A model generated the notes under the pieces. The model searched no databases and had not been told where the DNA came from. It saw nothing but the letters and a program-made list of their open reading frames with translations. 64,000 bases of DNA from Silvimonas amylolytica (GTDB lineage Bacteria; Pseudomonadota; Gammaproteobacteria; Burkholderiales; Chitinibacteraceae), in NCBI RefSeq assembly GCF_014645555.1, contig NZ_BMLY01000006.1, forward strand, positions 1 through 64,000, read 5' to 3'. This document shows positions 8,786 through 17,258 of this stretch, one piece after another. Numbering within the stretch: position 1 is the first letter of the stretch; each line of letters begins with the position of its first letter. Both the position numbers and the translations under genes were made by a program.

Positions 8786-10210
8786 TCAGGACAGCACCTT
8801 CGGGTGCTGTTTTTCTTTGACGAAGGTACGGGGTAATAGCACACGGGTATACAAACCCTTACCCGGCTCGCTGCGAAACTCCAGCTTGCCGCCAATGGCG
8901 GTAGCCCGGTGGCGAATGCCCTGCAGGCCATGTGTATCGCCGGGTAGGTTATCCAGGTTGCAACCCACGCCGTTGTCTTCGATTTCCAGCTTCATGTGCT
9001 CATCGTCCACCATCAACGAGATCCCGACCTTGCTGGCGTTGGCATACTTGGCGGCGTTGGAGAGGCTCTCTTGCACGATGCGGTAAATGATCAGCGATAG
9101 CGTTTCGTCGATCTTGGTTTCGTCATCCGGCAAAGCCAGTTCCATCTGCCAGTTGCTGCGCTGGGCCGCGTCTTCCGCCAGTGAGCGAATGGAGGCAATC
9201 AGGCCAAAGGTGGACAGCAATGACGGGTGCAGTTCCTGCACCACACGACGCTTGAACTGGATGCCCTGATCCAGGTTGCGCAAAGTCCGTTTGAGTTTCT
9301 CGAAAATATTGGGGTATTGGTCTTTGATTTCGCGCTGAACCCAGGAGATATCCATTTTGGTGGCGGTCAGGATCGAGCCCAGTTCGTCGTGCAGCTCACG
9401 CGCCAGTTTGGCGCGTTCACGCTCCACACCCATCTGGTAATCCATAGACAACGCCGTGAGTGCGCTGGTTTTTTCATGAATACGGGCATCCAGCACGGCA
9501 TGACGTTGTGCCATATCCCGCGCCTGCCGACTCTTTTGTGCCAGCAGACTGGCGAACATGAGCAACAGACCCAGATTCAAAATCAGCACCAGTATCCAGG
9601 CCGCCGCCACAGCAAGGCGCACGTACAAGACCACGCGTTGACGCGCCGCGCGCTCTTCACCAAGGATGCGATGCTCGTTGGCCAGTAGTTCGTCGATATG
9701 CCGGCTGATCGAGGCAGCCAGCTCAAACCCGCGGTTGGTGTTGACCAGTTCGCGTCCGCGTTCCAGGTCGCCACTACGGGCATAGCTGACGCCGATATCC
9801 ATTTCAGCCAGTTTCTCGCCGATCTCGACTGACAATTGCTGAACTTTACGGGCGTCTCGCGGCGGGCTGTTGGGCTGCACTTCGGCGTAACGGTCCACCA
9901 ACTGGCCAGACAGCTGCCGGATCTTGGGAACGGTCTGATCGTAGGCCATCTGGTATTGCAAATCGCCGTTGACCAGAAAACCGCGCTGAGCGGATTCGGC
10001 CTCCAGCAGCAAACTTTGCAAGTCCTGGAAAGCCAGAATGCGTTGGTGTGTGGCGACAATACCGACGTTGTCTTCTTCAGCCTGACCAATCCATGTGTCA
10101 GACAAAAAGGCGGCTAACACAGGCAGCAGGACAGCAAAAGCCAGCCCGGCCTGCAAACGCCAGCCCAGCGCCATGAGCATGCCGGGCAGATTACGCAGCA
10201 TTTTCTTCAT
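8786..10210 (-). CDS. CHASE3 sensor histidine kinase (NarX/UhpB-type)
   Basis: A 474-residue membrane kinase. A first TM helix (about 15-38) leads to a periplasmic CHASE3 domain with ESAQRGFLVNGDLQYQ, a second TM helix (about 195-225), a coiled coil, a HisKA_3 phospho-acceptor block (RELHDELGSILTATKMDI) and an HATPase domain (VQESLSNAAKYANA, DNGVGC, GLQGIRHRA). HisKA_3 kinases pair with NarL-type regulators, and one lies at 11127. The start is uncertain: ATG 10210 begins just before the TM helix, while GTG 10318 or ATG 10315 would add 35-36 Arg-rich residues. The gene's 3' end overlaps the entericidin terminator. Confidence 0.88.
   Translation of the reverse strand: MKKMLRNLPGMLMALGWRLQAGLAFAVLLPVLAAFLSDTWIGQAEEDNVGIVATHQRILAFQDLQSLLLEAESAQRGFLVNGDLQYQMAYDQTVPKIRQLSGQLVDRYAEVQPNSPPRDARKVQQLSVEIGEKLAEMDIGVSYARSGDLERGRELVNTNRGFELAASISRHIDELLANEHRILGEERAARQRVVLYVRLAVAAAWILVLILNLGLLLMFASLLAQKSRQARDMAQRHAVLDARIHEKTSALTALSMDYQMGVERERAKLARELHDELGSILTATKMDISWVQREIKDQYPNIFEKLKRTLRNLDQGIQFKRRVVQELHPSLLSTFGLIASIRSLAEDAAQRSNWQMELALPDDETKIDETLSLIIYRIVQESLSNAAKYANASKVGISLMVDDEHMKLEIEDNGVGCNLDNLPGDTHGLQGIRHRATAIGGKLEFRSEPGKGLYTRVLLPRTFVKEKQHPKVLS
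8791..8815 (+). terminator. UUCG-tetraloop terminator overlapping the kinase 3' end
   Basis: ACAGCACC-TTCG-GGTGCTGT followed by TTTT ends the entericidin gene. The same bases, read on the minus strand, encode the last residues of the histidine kinase, whose stop codon is at 8786-8788. Confidence 0.9.
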
Positions 10211-10525
10211 GAGATCTGTGAACTCCAGTACGCGAACCGAGCATGCATCATGCCTTCTTCGCCGCCACGCACCCGCCCGCGCGTTGCCGTTTGCCGTGTA
10301 GGAATAAGCCGACATCACCTTCAGTGCCGCCCGCCTGTGGGTGACTGGGCAAGGTGCATATAGTGGGTTTCAACACTACTGATACCGCTTGCCCCGACCC
10401 GCCAGCCCCGCTGACGGTGCATACAGTGGGTGATCGAGTCAGGTACCGCGTATTTTACACCACAGCGCGTAACCTGCCCGTTGCAGCAAGGGCGAAGCAG
10501 GCGGCGCCACGCTTTGGAGTCAAAC

Positions 10526-11065
10526 ATGTCCCATACCGATGATTTTGTGCTTGATATCGGAGAGATCCGCGAAAAAGCACGCAAGGACGTGCTCGATGGC
10601 GCACAGACATCCAGCTACACAGGGGATGTCGGCACGGTGATCCGTTTGCTGAATGAAGCACTGGCCACTGAACTGGTTTGCGTGCTGCGCTACAAGCTGC
10701 ATCACTATGTGGCCAAGGGCATTCAGTCTGAAGCCATTGCCGCCGAGTTTGCGGTGCATGCAGAACAAGAGCTGGAACACGCCGACAAGCTGGCGGCTCG
10801 GATTGTGCAACTGGGTGGCAAGCCGGATTTCTCGCCCAAAGGGCTTTCTGAACGGGCGCACTCTGATTACGTTGAGGTGTCCACGCTGCATGAGATGATC
10901 CGCGAAAATCTGGTGGCTGAACGGATTGCCATTGATGTGTATCGCGAACTGGTCCGTTTTATTGCGGACAAGGATCCGACCACCCGGCGTTTGCTGGAAG
11001 ACATCCTGGCGGTGGAAGAAGAACACGCCGATGAACTTTCCGACTGGTTGGTCAAAACCAAATAA
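10526..11065 (+). CDS. Ferritin-like (bacterioferritin-type) protein
   Basis: A 179-residue four-helix protein with diiron-type ligands: E in NEALATELVCVL, ExxH in HAEQELEHAD, E in NLVAERIAID and ExxH in VEEEHADEL. This fits iron storage or oxidation in the ferritin/Dps-like group rather than canonical heme-bridged bacterioferritin. GGAG at 10516-10519 sets the ATG at 10526. It lies between the kinase and response regulator genes and probably forms a unit with the regulator, 61 bases downstream. Confidence 0.88.
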   Translation: MSHTDDFVLDIGEIREKARKDVLDGAQTSSYTGDVGTVIRLLNEALATELVCVLRYKLHHYVAKGIQSEAIAAEFAVHAEQELEHADKLAARIVQLGGKPDFSPKGLSERAHSDYVEVSTLHEMIRENLVAERIAIDVYRELVRFIADKDPTTRRLLEDILAVEEEHADELSDWLVKTK

Positions 11066-11126
11066 AATCCGTTTATCCAGATAGAGAGGCAGTGGGGTGA
11101 TCTGCGCATCACCCCCGAGGACAACC

Positions 11127-11777
11127 ATGGTGAACAGCACAAACAAACGACGCATTTTGCTGGTGGATGACCACGGCATTGTCAGATCGGGTATGCGCTC
11201 ACTGATTGAGCTTGAGGACGATCTGGAGGTCACGGCAGAAGCCAGTTCCGGCATGGAAGCCCTGCAACTGATCCGCAAGCAGGACTTTGACATTGTCTTG
11301 CTGGATATCTCCATGCCTGACAAAAACGGCGTGGATACCCTGCGCGACATGCAGCGCATCAAACCAGAACTGGCCGTGCTGATTCTCTCCGGCTACGCCG
11401 AAGAGTTGTACGCACTCAATCTGATCCGTTCCGGTTGCCGCGGGTACTTATCCAAAGATGCTGATCCCTCGGAGATCATCAAAGCCATCCGCACCATTTG
11501 CAACGGTCGCCGCTACGTCTCGGCTGAACTGGCGGACTTGCTGGCCAACGAGTTGATCAAACCCAGCGACAAGCGCATGCATGAAATGTTGTCAGAGCGA
11601 GAGTTCCAGGTGTTCTACAAGCTTGCCAGCGGCAAGTCGCCCACGGATATCGCCAACGAGCTTTTCCTCTCCGTAAAAACCGTGAGCACCTACCGTGCCC
11701 GCGTGCTGGAAAAGATGAACCTCAAAACCAATGCCGACCTCACGTACTACGCCATTAAAAACGAACTGATCAACTGA
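11127..11777 (+). CDS. NarL/UhpA-type response regulator
   Basis: A 216-residue regulator with a receiver domain (acidic D14/D15, phospho-acceptor D60 in VLLDISMPD, Lys in YLSKDAD) and a C-terminal LuxR-type HTH (LSEREFQVFYKLASGKS, then SVKTVSTYRARVLEKM). GAGG at 11117-11120 sets the ATG at 11127. The CHASE3 HisKA_3 kinase at 8786-10210 is the obvious partner. Targets are unknown, though the surrounding stress genes are candidates by position. Confidence 0.93.
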   Translation: MVNSTNKRRILLVDDHGIVRSGMRSLIELEDDLEVTAEASSGMEALQLIRKQDFDIVLLDISMPDKNGVDTLRDMQRIKPELAVLILSGYAEELYALNLIRSGCRGYLSKDADPSEIIKAIRTICNGRRYVSAELADLLANELIKPSDKRMHEMLSEREFQVFYKLASGKSPTDIANELFLSVKTVSTYRARVLEKMNLKTNADLTYYAIKNELIN

Positions 11778-11989
11778 TCAACTCAGTGGGCTGCCTGCCG
11801 GAGAGGGCGGGCACGTCCGCGACAAGTGAAGGGGGGTGCGTTGAGCGTACAGAGCAATGCAATTGCACAGAAGTCTGGTAGGTGCCGATCTGGCCCGCGC
11901 TTGCCCGGTGCATGCAGAACACACGTGCTGGTGGTGTACACGCCACTGGATGACGTCAGAGCCCGAACAAGAGCAGTCCGGAACGGATC

Positions 11990-12424
11990 ATGAGTACAGA
12001 ATTGACGTCCCCGCCGTCTGAAACCGGAACGGAACCGGTGGTCACCGCTTTGCTGGTCGAAGACTCAGTCTTGATCCGCGAGGCGCTGGTCGAAGCATTG
12101 TCCGCCAGCGGCCACGTGGTATTCACTGCGTTCGCCGCAACCGCCAATGATGCTATTGCAGCGCTCAAACAGCAGCACTTTGACCTTGCTGTGATTGATC
12201 TTGAATTGCTGGAAGGCACTGGTTTTGACGTGCTTTCCTACATCAAGAACAACGAACTCAACCCGCCCGTGCGGGTTGTGCTGACCAATCATGCGTTCAG
12301 CTTGTATGAGCGGCGTGCGCGCATGCTGGGCGTCGAATATTTCTTTGATAAATCCATGCATTTTACCGAGGCGGTACAGACGATCGAAAACGTCCGCCCG
12401 CGCCAACCCGATCTGCCCGCTTGA
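11990..12424 (+). CDS. Single-domain response regulator
   Basis: A 144-residue receiver with no output domain. Acidic residues are E24/D25, the phospho-acceptor is D70 (LAVIDLELLEG) and the Lys lies in FDKSMHF. A 19-residue tail-like N-terminus precedes it. Stand-alone receivers act by protein contact or as phosphate sinks; the kinase at 8786-10210 may phosphorylate it. The ribosome site is weak (GGAACGG). Confidence 0.85.
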   Translation: MSTELTSPPSETGTEPVVTALLVEDSVLIREALVEALSASGHVVFTAFAATANDAIAALKQQHFDLAVIDLELLEGTGFDVLSYIKNNELNPPVRVVLTNHAFSLYERRARMLGVEYFFDKSMHFTEAVQTIENVRPRQPDLPA

Positions 12425-12603
12425 GCCGCTGCGCGCTGAGGTCCGTCCCGGCGCCATGCTGACTGTCCAGACGGGGTACTGTCAGATGATGCTCACAATG
12501 GCACCATCGGCGCCCTACAGGGCAATCAGGGGCGAGGGGACATCTCACCACCGCGCTGGGGCATACAGTGTAATCACCGAGCAAAAACATCAAGGTGACG
12601 ACG

Positions 12604-12681
12604 ATGGCCAAATATCTTGTTGCGTGGGTTCTGGGGGTGCCGTTTTCCCTGTTGTTGCTGTGCTACCTGCTGTTCCACTGA
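12604..12681 (+). CDS. 25-residue single-helix membrane protein
   Basis: A short frame starting MAKYLVAWVLGVPF and ending LLFH encodes one hydrophobic helix. AAGGTG lies about 7 bases before the ATG. Its size, composition and position among small stress genes suggest a real membrane peptide, but no family is recognised with certainty. Confidence 0.55.
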   Translation: MAKYLVAWVLGVPFSLLLLCYLLFH

Positions 12682-12791
12682 CATTCATCCTGTGCAGTCG
12701 CGCAGATCAAACCCGATCAGGGCTCGCTGCGCGGCTACACCCGTCTTGATCATCTGTTTGTCTATCGCGCCCAAAGCAAAGGAGCCAACCA

Positions 12792-13307
12792 ATGCCTCTC
12801 AAGCGTATCTTGTGTTCCACCCAGTCTGTGCTGGCGCTCAGCGTGCTGGCATTCGGCGTACTTGCCGGTTGTCAAAAACACGATGACGCCGAACCAGTGA
12901 GCGCTTCTAGCGTTGCCTCCGGTGCCGCCATGGAGGCCTCTACGCCTGAAGCGCCGGCCACGAGCCAACAGTCCGGCACGGGCGATTCCTCCGCCTCGGC
13001 CAAGCTGCAAGACGCGGCGTCTGACGTTGCTGCTGCGGCATCCAGTGCCAAAGATGCGCTGGTTGATTCTTCCGCCAAAGCGGGCGCGAAGCTGGATGAC
13101 GCCACGGTGACCACCCGCGTGAAAGCGGCCATGGCCAAAGATGCCGGCCTGAACACACTGGCACTGAATGTGACGACAAGTGCTGGCGTGGTGACGCTCT
13201 CCGGTGAAATTAACAGTGAAGCCAAACATGCAGAGATCAAATCTGTGGTTTCAGCGGTCGACGGCGTCACCTCACTTGTCGATAACACGACCGTGAAGAG
13301 CCAATAG
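12792..13307 (+). CDS. BON-domain lipoprotein
   Basis: A 171-residue lipoprotein with lipobox LAGC (Cys27), a long Ala/Ser-rich linker (about 30-100) and one C-terminal BON domain (DDATVTTRVKAAMAKDAGL, VVTLSGEINS, VDGVTSLVDN). BON domains of the OsmY type bind membranes and are induced by osmotic and envelope stress. AAGGAG precedes the ATG. A strong terminator follows. Confidence 0.9.
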   Translation: MPLKRILCSTQSVLALSVLAFGVLAGCQKHDDAEPVSASSVASGAAMEASTPEAPATSQQSGTGDSSASAKLQDAASDVAAAASSAKDALVDSSAKAGAKLDDATVTTRVKAAMAKDAGLNTLALNVTTSAGVVTLSGEINSEAKHAEIKSVVSAVDGVTSLVDNTTVKSQ

Positions 13308-13334
13308 TCTCTGGCCCGTTCAGATTGACCAGGT

Positions 13335-13366
13335 AAAACGCCAGCGCATCATTGCGCTGGCGTTTT
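13335..13366 (+). terminator. Terminator after the BON lipoprotein gene
   Basis: AAAACGCCAGCGC pairs perfectly with GCGCTGGCGTTTT around a 6-base loop. Confidence 0.92.
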
Positions 13367-13442
13367 ACTTTGCGCACGTCCAGCCCGGCCGGATAATGCT
13401 GTTTTTACCCTGTGTCCGAACGTCGCCGTGACAGCCGTCGCC

Positions 13443-14057
13443 ATGCCCATCCTTCCCACCCTCTACACCTTTCGTCGCTGCCCTTACGCGATTCGCGCCC
13501 GGCTGGCGCTAGCGGCCAGCCAGACGCCGGTGCTGCATCACGAAGTAAGCCTGCGCGACAAACCCGCTGCCATGCTGGCGATCTCGCCCAAGGGCACCGT
13601 GCCCGTCCTGCATCTGGTCGATGGCACGGTGCTGGAGCAAAGTCTGGAGATCATGGTGTGGGCACTCAAACACAATGATCCGCAAGGCTGGCTAGAGGGC
13701 AGCGGCTGGGATGACGAGGCCCGCCAGCTGGTCGCCACCAATGATGGTGAATTCAAACGTAATCTGGACCGCTACAAATATCCGGAGCGTTTCCCCGAGC
13801 GGGATCAGGCCGGCCACCGCCAGCAAGGCGAGGTATTTTTGCAAACGCTGGACAACCACCTTGCCGGGCAGGCATGGCTGGCCGGCGCACGCGCCGGGCT
13901 GGTCGATATGGCCATCTTGCCCTTTGTGCGGCAGTTCGCACATGTAGATAAAGACTGGTTTGCTGAGGCACCTTATCCGCATGTGCGGTCGTGGCTGGAA
14001 AGGTTTCTGGAAAGCGAACTGTTTGCGGGCGTGATGGAGAAGAGATCACCGGCGTAG
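13443..14057 (+). CDS. Glutathione S-transferase family protein
   Basis: A 204-residue protein with an N-terminal thioredoxin-fold domain (LYTFRRCPYAIRARLAL; Cys in CPY as in glutaredoxin-2-like and omega-type members; the cis-Pro block is KGTVPVLHL, then LEQSLEIMVW) and an all-alpha C-terminal domain. Substrate is unknown. The ATG at 13443 starts just before the first strand; a GTG at 13428 in the same frame is possible because neither has a clear ribosome site. Confidence 0.88.
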   Translation: MPILPTLYTFRRCPYAIRARLALAASQTPVLHHEVSLRDKPAAMLAISPKGTVPVLHLVDGTVLEQSLEIMVWALKHNDPQGWLEGSGWDDEARQLVATNDGEFKRNLDRYKYPERFPERDQAGHRQQGEVFLQTLDNHLAGQAWLAGARAGLVDMAILPFVRQFAHVDKDWFAEAPYPHVRSWLERFLESELFAGVMEKRSPA

Positions 14058-14215
14058 TGAATTGATACCGGGGTTCCCGGCCGGAATGACCGCCCGGATT
14101 CATTCCCGCAAAGATGTTGTTCCTGCGAAGCCGTGAACCCGGCGGCGATGTCTGGCCTGGTCGAGGGCGTCGTTCCGGGCAACGCCAGCACCGGTTGCAT
14201 GGGTAAAGTCACCCC

Positions 14216-14253
14216 CAAAAAAAAGACCGGATAACCCGTCAGGGACTATCCGG
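14216..14253 (-). terminator. Terminator of the DUF1328 gene
   Basis: On the minus strand CCGGATA pairs with TATCCGG and is followed by TC and a run of Ts. Confidence 0.85.
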
Positions 14254-14344
14254 TTGCCGAAGTAGAGCAGGGAGGGGAAAACAGGTTCAAAGCTCACACG
14301 GTGGATCAGGACTACAGGTACAACACCTTGCTGTTCAGCAAGCG

Positions 14345-14509
14345 CTACCAGCCCCTGAGGAAGCCGAGCACCACGCTGACCAGGAAAATCACAATGAACA
14401 AGAAGAAGAGAATGCGGGCGATATCCGCAGCGCCAGCGGCGATACCGGTAAAACCCAGCAGTGCGGCGATCAGGGCGATAACAAAGAACACAACAGCGTA
14501 GTGCAGCAT
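14345..14509 (-). CDS. DUF1328 (YtjA-type) membrane protein
   Basis: A 54-residue protein with two hydrophobic helices: [20 protein letters not shown], then [20 protein letters not shown], the DUF1328 pattern. AAGGAG sits 7 bases before the ATG at 14509. Function is unknown; relatives are found with other stress genes. Confidence 0.92.
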   Translation of the reverse strand: MLHYAVVFFVIALIAALLGFTGIAAGAADIARILFFLFIVIFLVSVVLGFLRGW

Positions 14510-14587
14510 GACGGACTCCTTTGCGGTTCTGGCGTTATTGGAATAACGGTCTGGCAAAAGCACGCTCATCATCGTGAGCGCAGCGGC

Positions 14588-15235
14588 TTATGCGGTACGG
14601 CGTTCCTGGCCCTTGTACGGGCTGCTGATGGCAAGCCGCAGATCTGGTCGCAGGGATGGTTCGGGCTGGATTGCGTTGATATCGGTATTGATGGCAGCGC
14701 TTTGTCCAAAGCCAAATTCAATTTCGTTCAGTGCAAACAACAACTCATCGCGGCACGAAGCCACCATTTCGCAGACGGCGCTGCGGTGGATGGTCTTCCA
14801 GCCTTCAAGGCAGCGCATGGCCGGCACAAACGGGCGGGTCTCGGCATTTAGCTGGGCGACCAGCTGGCGTGACCAGTTCTCACGCAATTCGTCGTCATGC
14901 TTGCCCAGCAAGTAGGGCATGTAATCGGATATCGGGTTACGCAAGTGGCTGTAGGTCAGGTCTTCGCGCAGCCAGGCGGGGATCAACTCTCCCGAGATCA
15001 GCATGGCGTCAATCACGACCTGATTGCCTTGCAACCGAACCCACGCTTGCGCGCTGACCATGCGGTATTCCGGTAGCGCTTCATCGTCCGGGTAGCCATT
15101 CAATTCATGATCGGCCCAGCGCTGTACCCGGGCATTCCCAGCCACAATCGCCAGCCGTTGCGTGCGCTTTAACAAGCTCACCAGACTGGTCGTGCGGTTA
15201 TGCAGTGCATCCCGGATGGCTTTGCATTCGTTCAT
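14588..15235 (-). CDS. Stand-alone AbiTii-domain protein
   Basis: A 215-residue soluble protein. Its first 60 residues contain LLKRTQRLAIVAGNARVQRW, then ADHELNGYPDDEALPEYRMV, which matches the AbiTii domain (W..HELNGY..LP.YR), named from phage abortive-infection proteins. Beyond the domain the sequence ends with no recognised catalytic module. The ATG at 15235 matches the domain start; an upstream extension of about 100 codons is low-complexity and unlikely to be translated. It lies between DUF1328 and PRC-barrel genes rather than in a recognisable defence island. Family call is fairly sure; a defence role is not shown. Confidence 0.75.
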   Translation of the reverse strand: MNECKAIRDALHNRTTSLVSLLKRTQRLAIVAGNARVQRWADHELNGYPDDEALPEYRMVSAQAWVRLQGNQVVIDAMLISGELIPAWLREDLTYSHLRNPISDYMPYLLGKHDDELRENWSRQLVAQLNAETRPFVPAMRCLEGWKTIHRSAVCEMVASCRDELLFALNEIEFGFGQSAAINTDINAIQPEPSLRPDLRLAISSPYKGQERRTA

Positions 15236-15453
15236 GGTGTGCTGCCTTTTTTCTCTTGGGTTTTGTTGGGTCAACCGGTTCATGTTGCCTGAGCGGGTAC
15301 CTGGCCGGCTGGGTGTTCTCTTGTTCGATGAGTGCATGGTACGGCGGCCTGCGCCAGAGAAATGTCGGGTGCGGTGCGCGACGTGCTGTCGGCTGTGTTG
15401 AGAGATCGGGTAGGTTGCATCTGACATGGCGACAATGGCTGAAACGGCGCATG

Positions 15454-15484
15454 AAAAAGGCCGCCAGTCGTCAAACTGGCGGCC
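15454..15484 (-). terminator. Terminator of the PRC-barrel gene
   Basis: On the minus strand GGCCGCCAGT pairs with ACTGGCGGCC around a 6-base loop and is followed by TTTTT. Confidence 0.9.
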
Positions 15485-15531
15485 GCATGCCACCCATGAA
15501 GGGTGATCTGCCCTGTTCAGCGTGCGCACAA

Positions 15532-15966
15532 TCAGTGTGGCAGGTTGTCCTTCCAGTAAGGATCAGCCCGGTAATAGCTGTGCAGGTTGCTGGCCCATTG
15601 TTCGTCAGCAAAAGTAGGCCAGTGATCCTTGTCGAATCCGGGCGCGTTCTTGAGTGTGTCTTTGTCCACGCCAATCAGCATGAACTCTTTGTTGACTTCA
15701 TCCAGTTTGAGTGCGGACCACGGAATGGCGAACAGCTTGTCGCCCATGCCCAGGAACCCCCCGAACGACAGCACCGCATAGGCGACGCGGCCGTTGGTGA
15801 CATCCAGCACAAACTGGTCGATCTTGCCCAGATGCTCACCTTGCTCGTTAACCACTTTGTAGCCTTCAACCTCGTGGGAGGCGATGACCTGCGCGGTCAT
15901 GCCAGCCGCGTTGATGGCTGTGGTACGGGATGTGGAGGTATACGACTGATTGCCTGGCAAAGTCAT
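15532..15966 (-). CDS. PRC-barrel domain protein
   Basis: A 144-residue protein with a PRC-barrel (about residues 28-100: VIASHEVEGYKVVNEQGEHL, GKIDQFVLDVTNGRVAYAVL). This stress-associated subgroup is common in proteobacteria and has no known enzymatic activity. AAAAGGAG precedes the ATG at 15966. It is encoded upstream of the AbiTii gene but separated from it by a strong terminator. Confidence 0.9.
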   Translation of the reverse strand: MTLPGNQSYTSTSRTTAINAAGMTAQVIASHEVEGYKVVNEQGEHLGKIDQFVLDVTNGRVAYAVLSFGGFLGMGDKLFAIPWSALKLDEVNKEFMLIGVDKDTLKNAPGFDKDHWPTFADEQWASNLHSYYRADPYWKDNLPH

Positions 15967-16218
15967 GATGAACTCCTTTTGTAACGGGTTAACAACGTGA
16001 CGGACGAGGTGCCACCGTTCTGCCCCGGCAGCGTGCCCCGACCTGACAAGTTCATCTTGAACCGCAGGGTTGAGGGGGAATGTCGGTGGAGGACGGGATT
16101 GGTGTGCGGGTTTCGGGAAGGGGAATAGGGAGAGAGGACTACAGCAGTCCGCTCGCCCAAGGTTTGCAGATCGGGCGGTCTGCACAAAGTGTGTCGTTGA
16201 CCATTTCGCGCTGCCATT

Positions 16219-16257
16219 GAAAAAAAAGCCCGCAGGACTGGCACGTCCAGGCGGGCT
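16219..16257 (-). terminator. Terminator of the 16.3-kb hypothetical gene
   Basis: On the minus strand AGCCCGC pairs with GCGGGCT, with inner pairing, followed by TTTTTTT. The gap 15967-16307 holds this terminator and the PRC-barrel promoter region; no gene is seen in it. Confidence 0.85.
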
Positions 16258-16307
16258 CTCAGGGGCAGGGTTGAACTGAGCTGCAACGCGGGAATATTTA
16301 TCCCCGT

Positions 16308-16718
16308 TCAGATCAGGCGCAGGCCATCTGGCTGAACCAGTTCATGTTCGTCGTTAAGCTGTAATCGCACCGTTGACGCTTGTGCGGGGGCGACGTTTGG
16401 TTTGAGCGCGCAGCTACTGGGCAGGCTGAGTACATCACCCGCAGCAATGGCGTGTTCTGCGATCAGATACCGGCCATAGCCTCGCAATAACGGGGACTCG
16501 GATTCTTCGATGGGGCTACAAACTACGTTGGCTTTAGCTTGGGGCATGATCAACCCGGTGGGGCTGATGAAGGCCATCGGGACGGCGGGTGTTTCATCCG
16601 CAGCCTGAGCCGGGCGACCAATATTCATGGCTTGCGCAATGGCCATGCACAAAGCCCCGGCAGCGAGTAAATCCAGCATCAAGCCACCAGCACGCTGGCG
16701 TTGTGTTGAAGTGTCCAT
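16308..16718 (-). CDS. Hypothetical secreted or anchored protein
   Basis: Not recognised. A 136-residue protein with one hydrophobic segment (about residues 13-32, LMLDLLAAGALCMAIAQAMN) that could be a signal anchor or a long signal peptide ending at AQAA. The remainder is extracytoplasmic in character, with two Cys residues (VVCSPIEESES and SSCALKP) that might form a disulfide. GGAG lies 10 bases before the ATG at 16718. Its neighbours are small envelope-stress proteins. Confidence 0.6.
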   Translation of the reverse strand: MDTSTQRQRAGGLMLDLLAAGALCMAIAQAMNIGRPAQAADETPAVPMAFISPTGLIMPQAKANVVCSPIEESESPLLRGYGRYLIAEHAIAAGDVLSLPSSCALKPNVAPAQASTVRLQLNDEHELVQPDGLRLI

Positions 16719-16810
16719 GACAGCATCTCCTCGATCCTGAAACGGCGCGTTGTTGAAAAAGAGCATGTTTTCGACAGTGGTTTTAAAGGTGAGTCTTCAC
16801 CCGGGCGCGG

Positions 16811-16966
16811 TCAGACCACGCCCATGACCAGCAGAACAATCAATACCACCAGCAAGATACCGGTGCCTCCGCTGGGCCCGTAACCCCAATTGCGGCTGTG
16901 CGGCCAGGTGGGCAGCGCGCCGATGAGGATCAGGATCAGAATCACTAAAAGAATGGTGCCTAACAT
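16811..16966 (-). CDS. DUF3309 small membrane protein
   Basis: A 51-residue protein with two hydrophobic helices flanking a short polar loop with SRNWGYGPSGG, the DUF3309 signature. AAGGAG precedes the ATG at 16966. Function unknown. No gene is seen in 16967-17258. Confidence 0.92.
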   Translation of the reverse strand: MLGTILLVILILILIGALPTWPHSRNWGYGPSGGTGILLVVLIVLLVMGVV

Positions 16967-17258
16967 TGCGGTCTCCTTTGTGTGTTGTTGGTTTTCCGCA
17001 GGCATATCAATCCAATCCGTATGCCATGGTGTGCAGCTTACGAGGTAAAGCCTGTGGAACATGTCGGTGGCATACGCGGTCTGACCCAGAAACCCTCGCG
17101 TTGCGGTGTAGGACAAAACTGACCTGGCGTCACGAGGGACGCCGTGTAGGCATTTTCTGGCGTGTCGAGGGGCGGTGAGCGGATGGCGGCGCACAGGTAG
17201 TGGCGAATAATAAAAGACGGGGACGTATTCAACATCAAAGCTGCGGGGTATCCGGTTC

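Noticed and set aside
14588-15529. Longer start for the AbiTii gene (about 98 extra codons)
   Set aside because: The extension crosses the downstream terminator of the PRC-barrel gene region and has no similarity; the ATG at 15235 coincides with the domain start.
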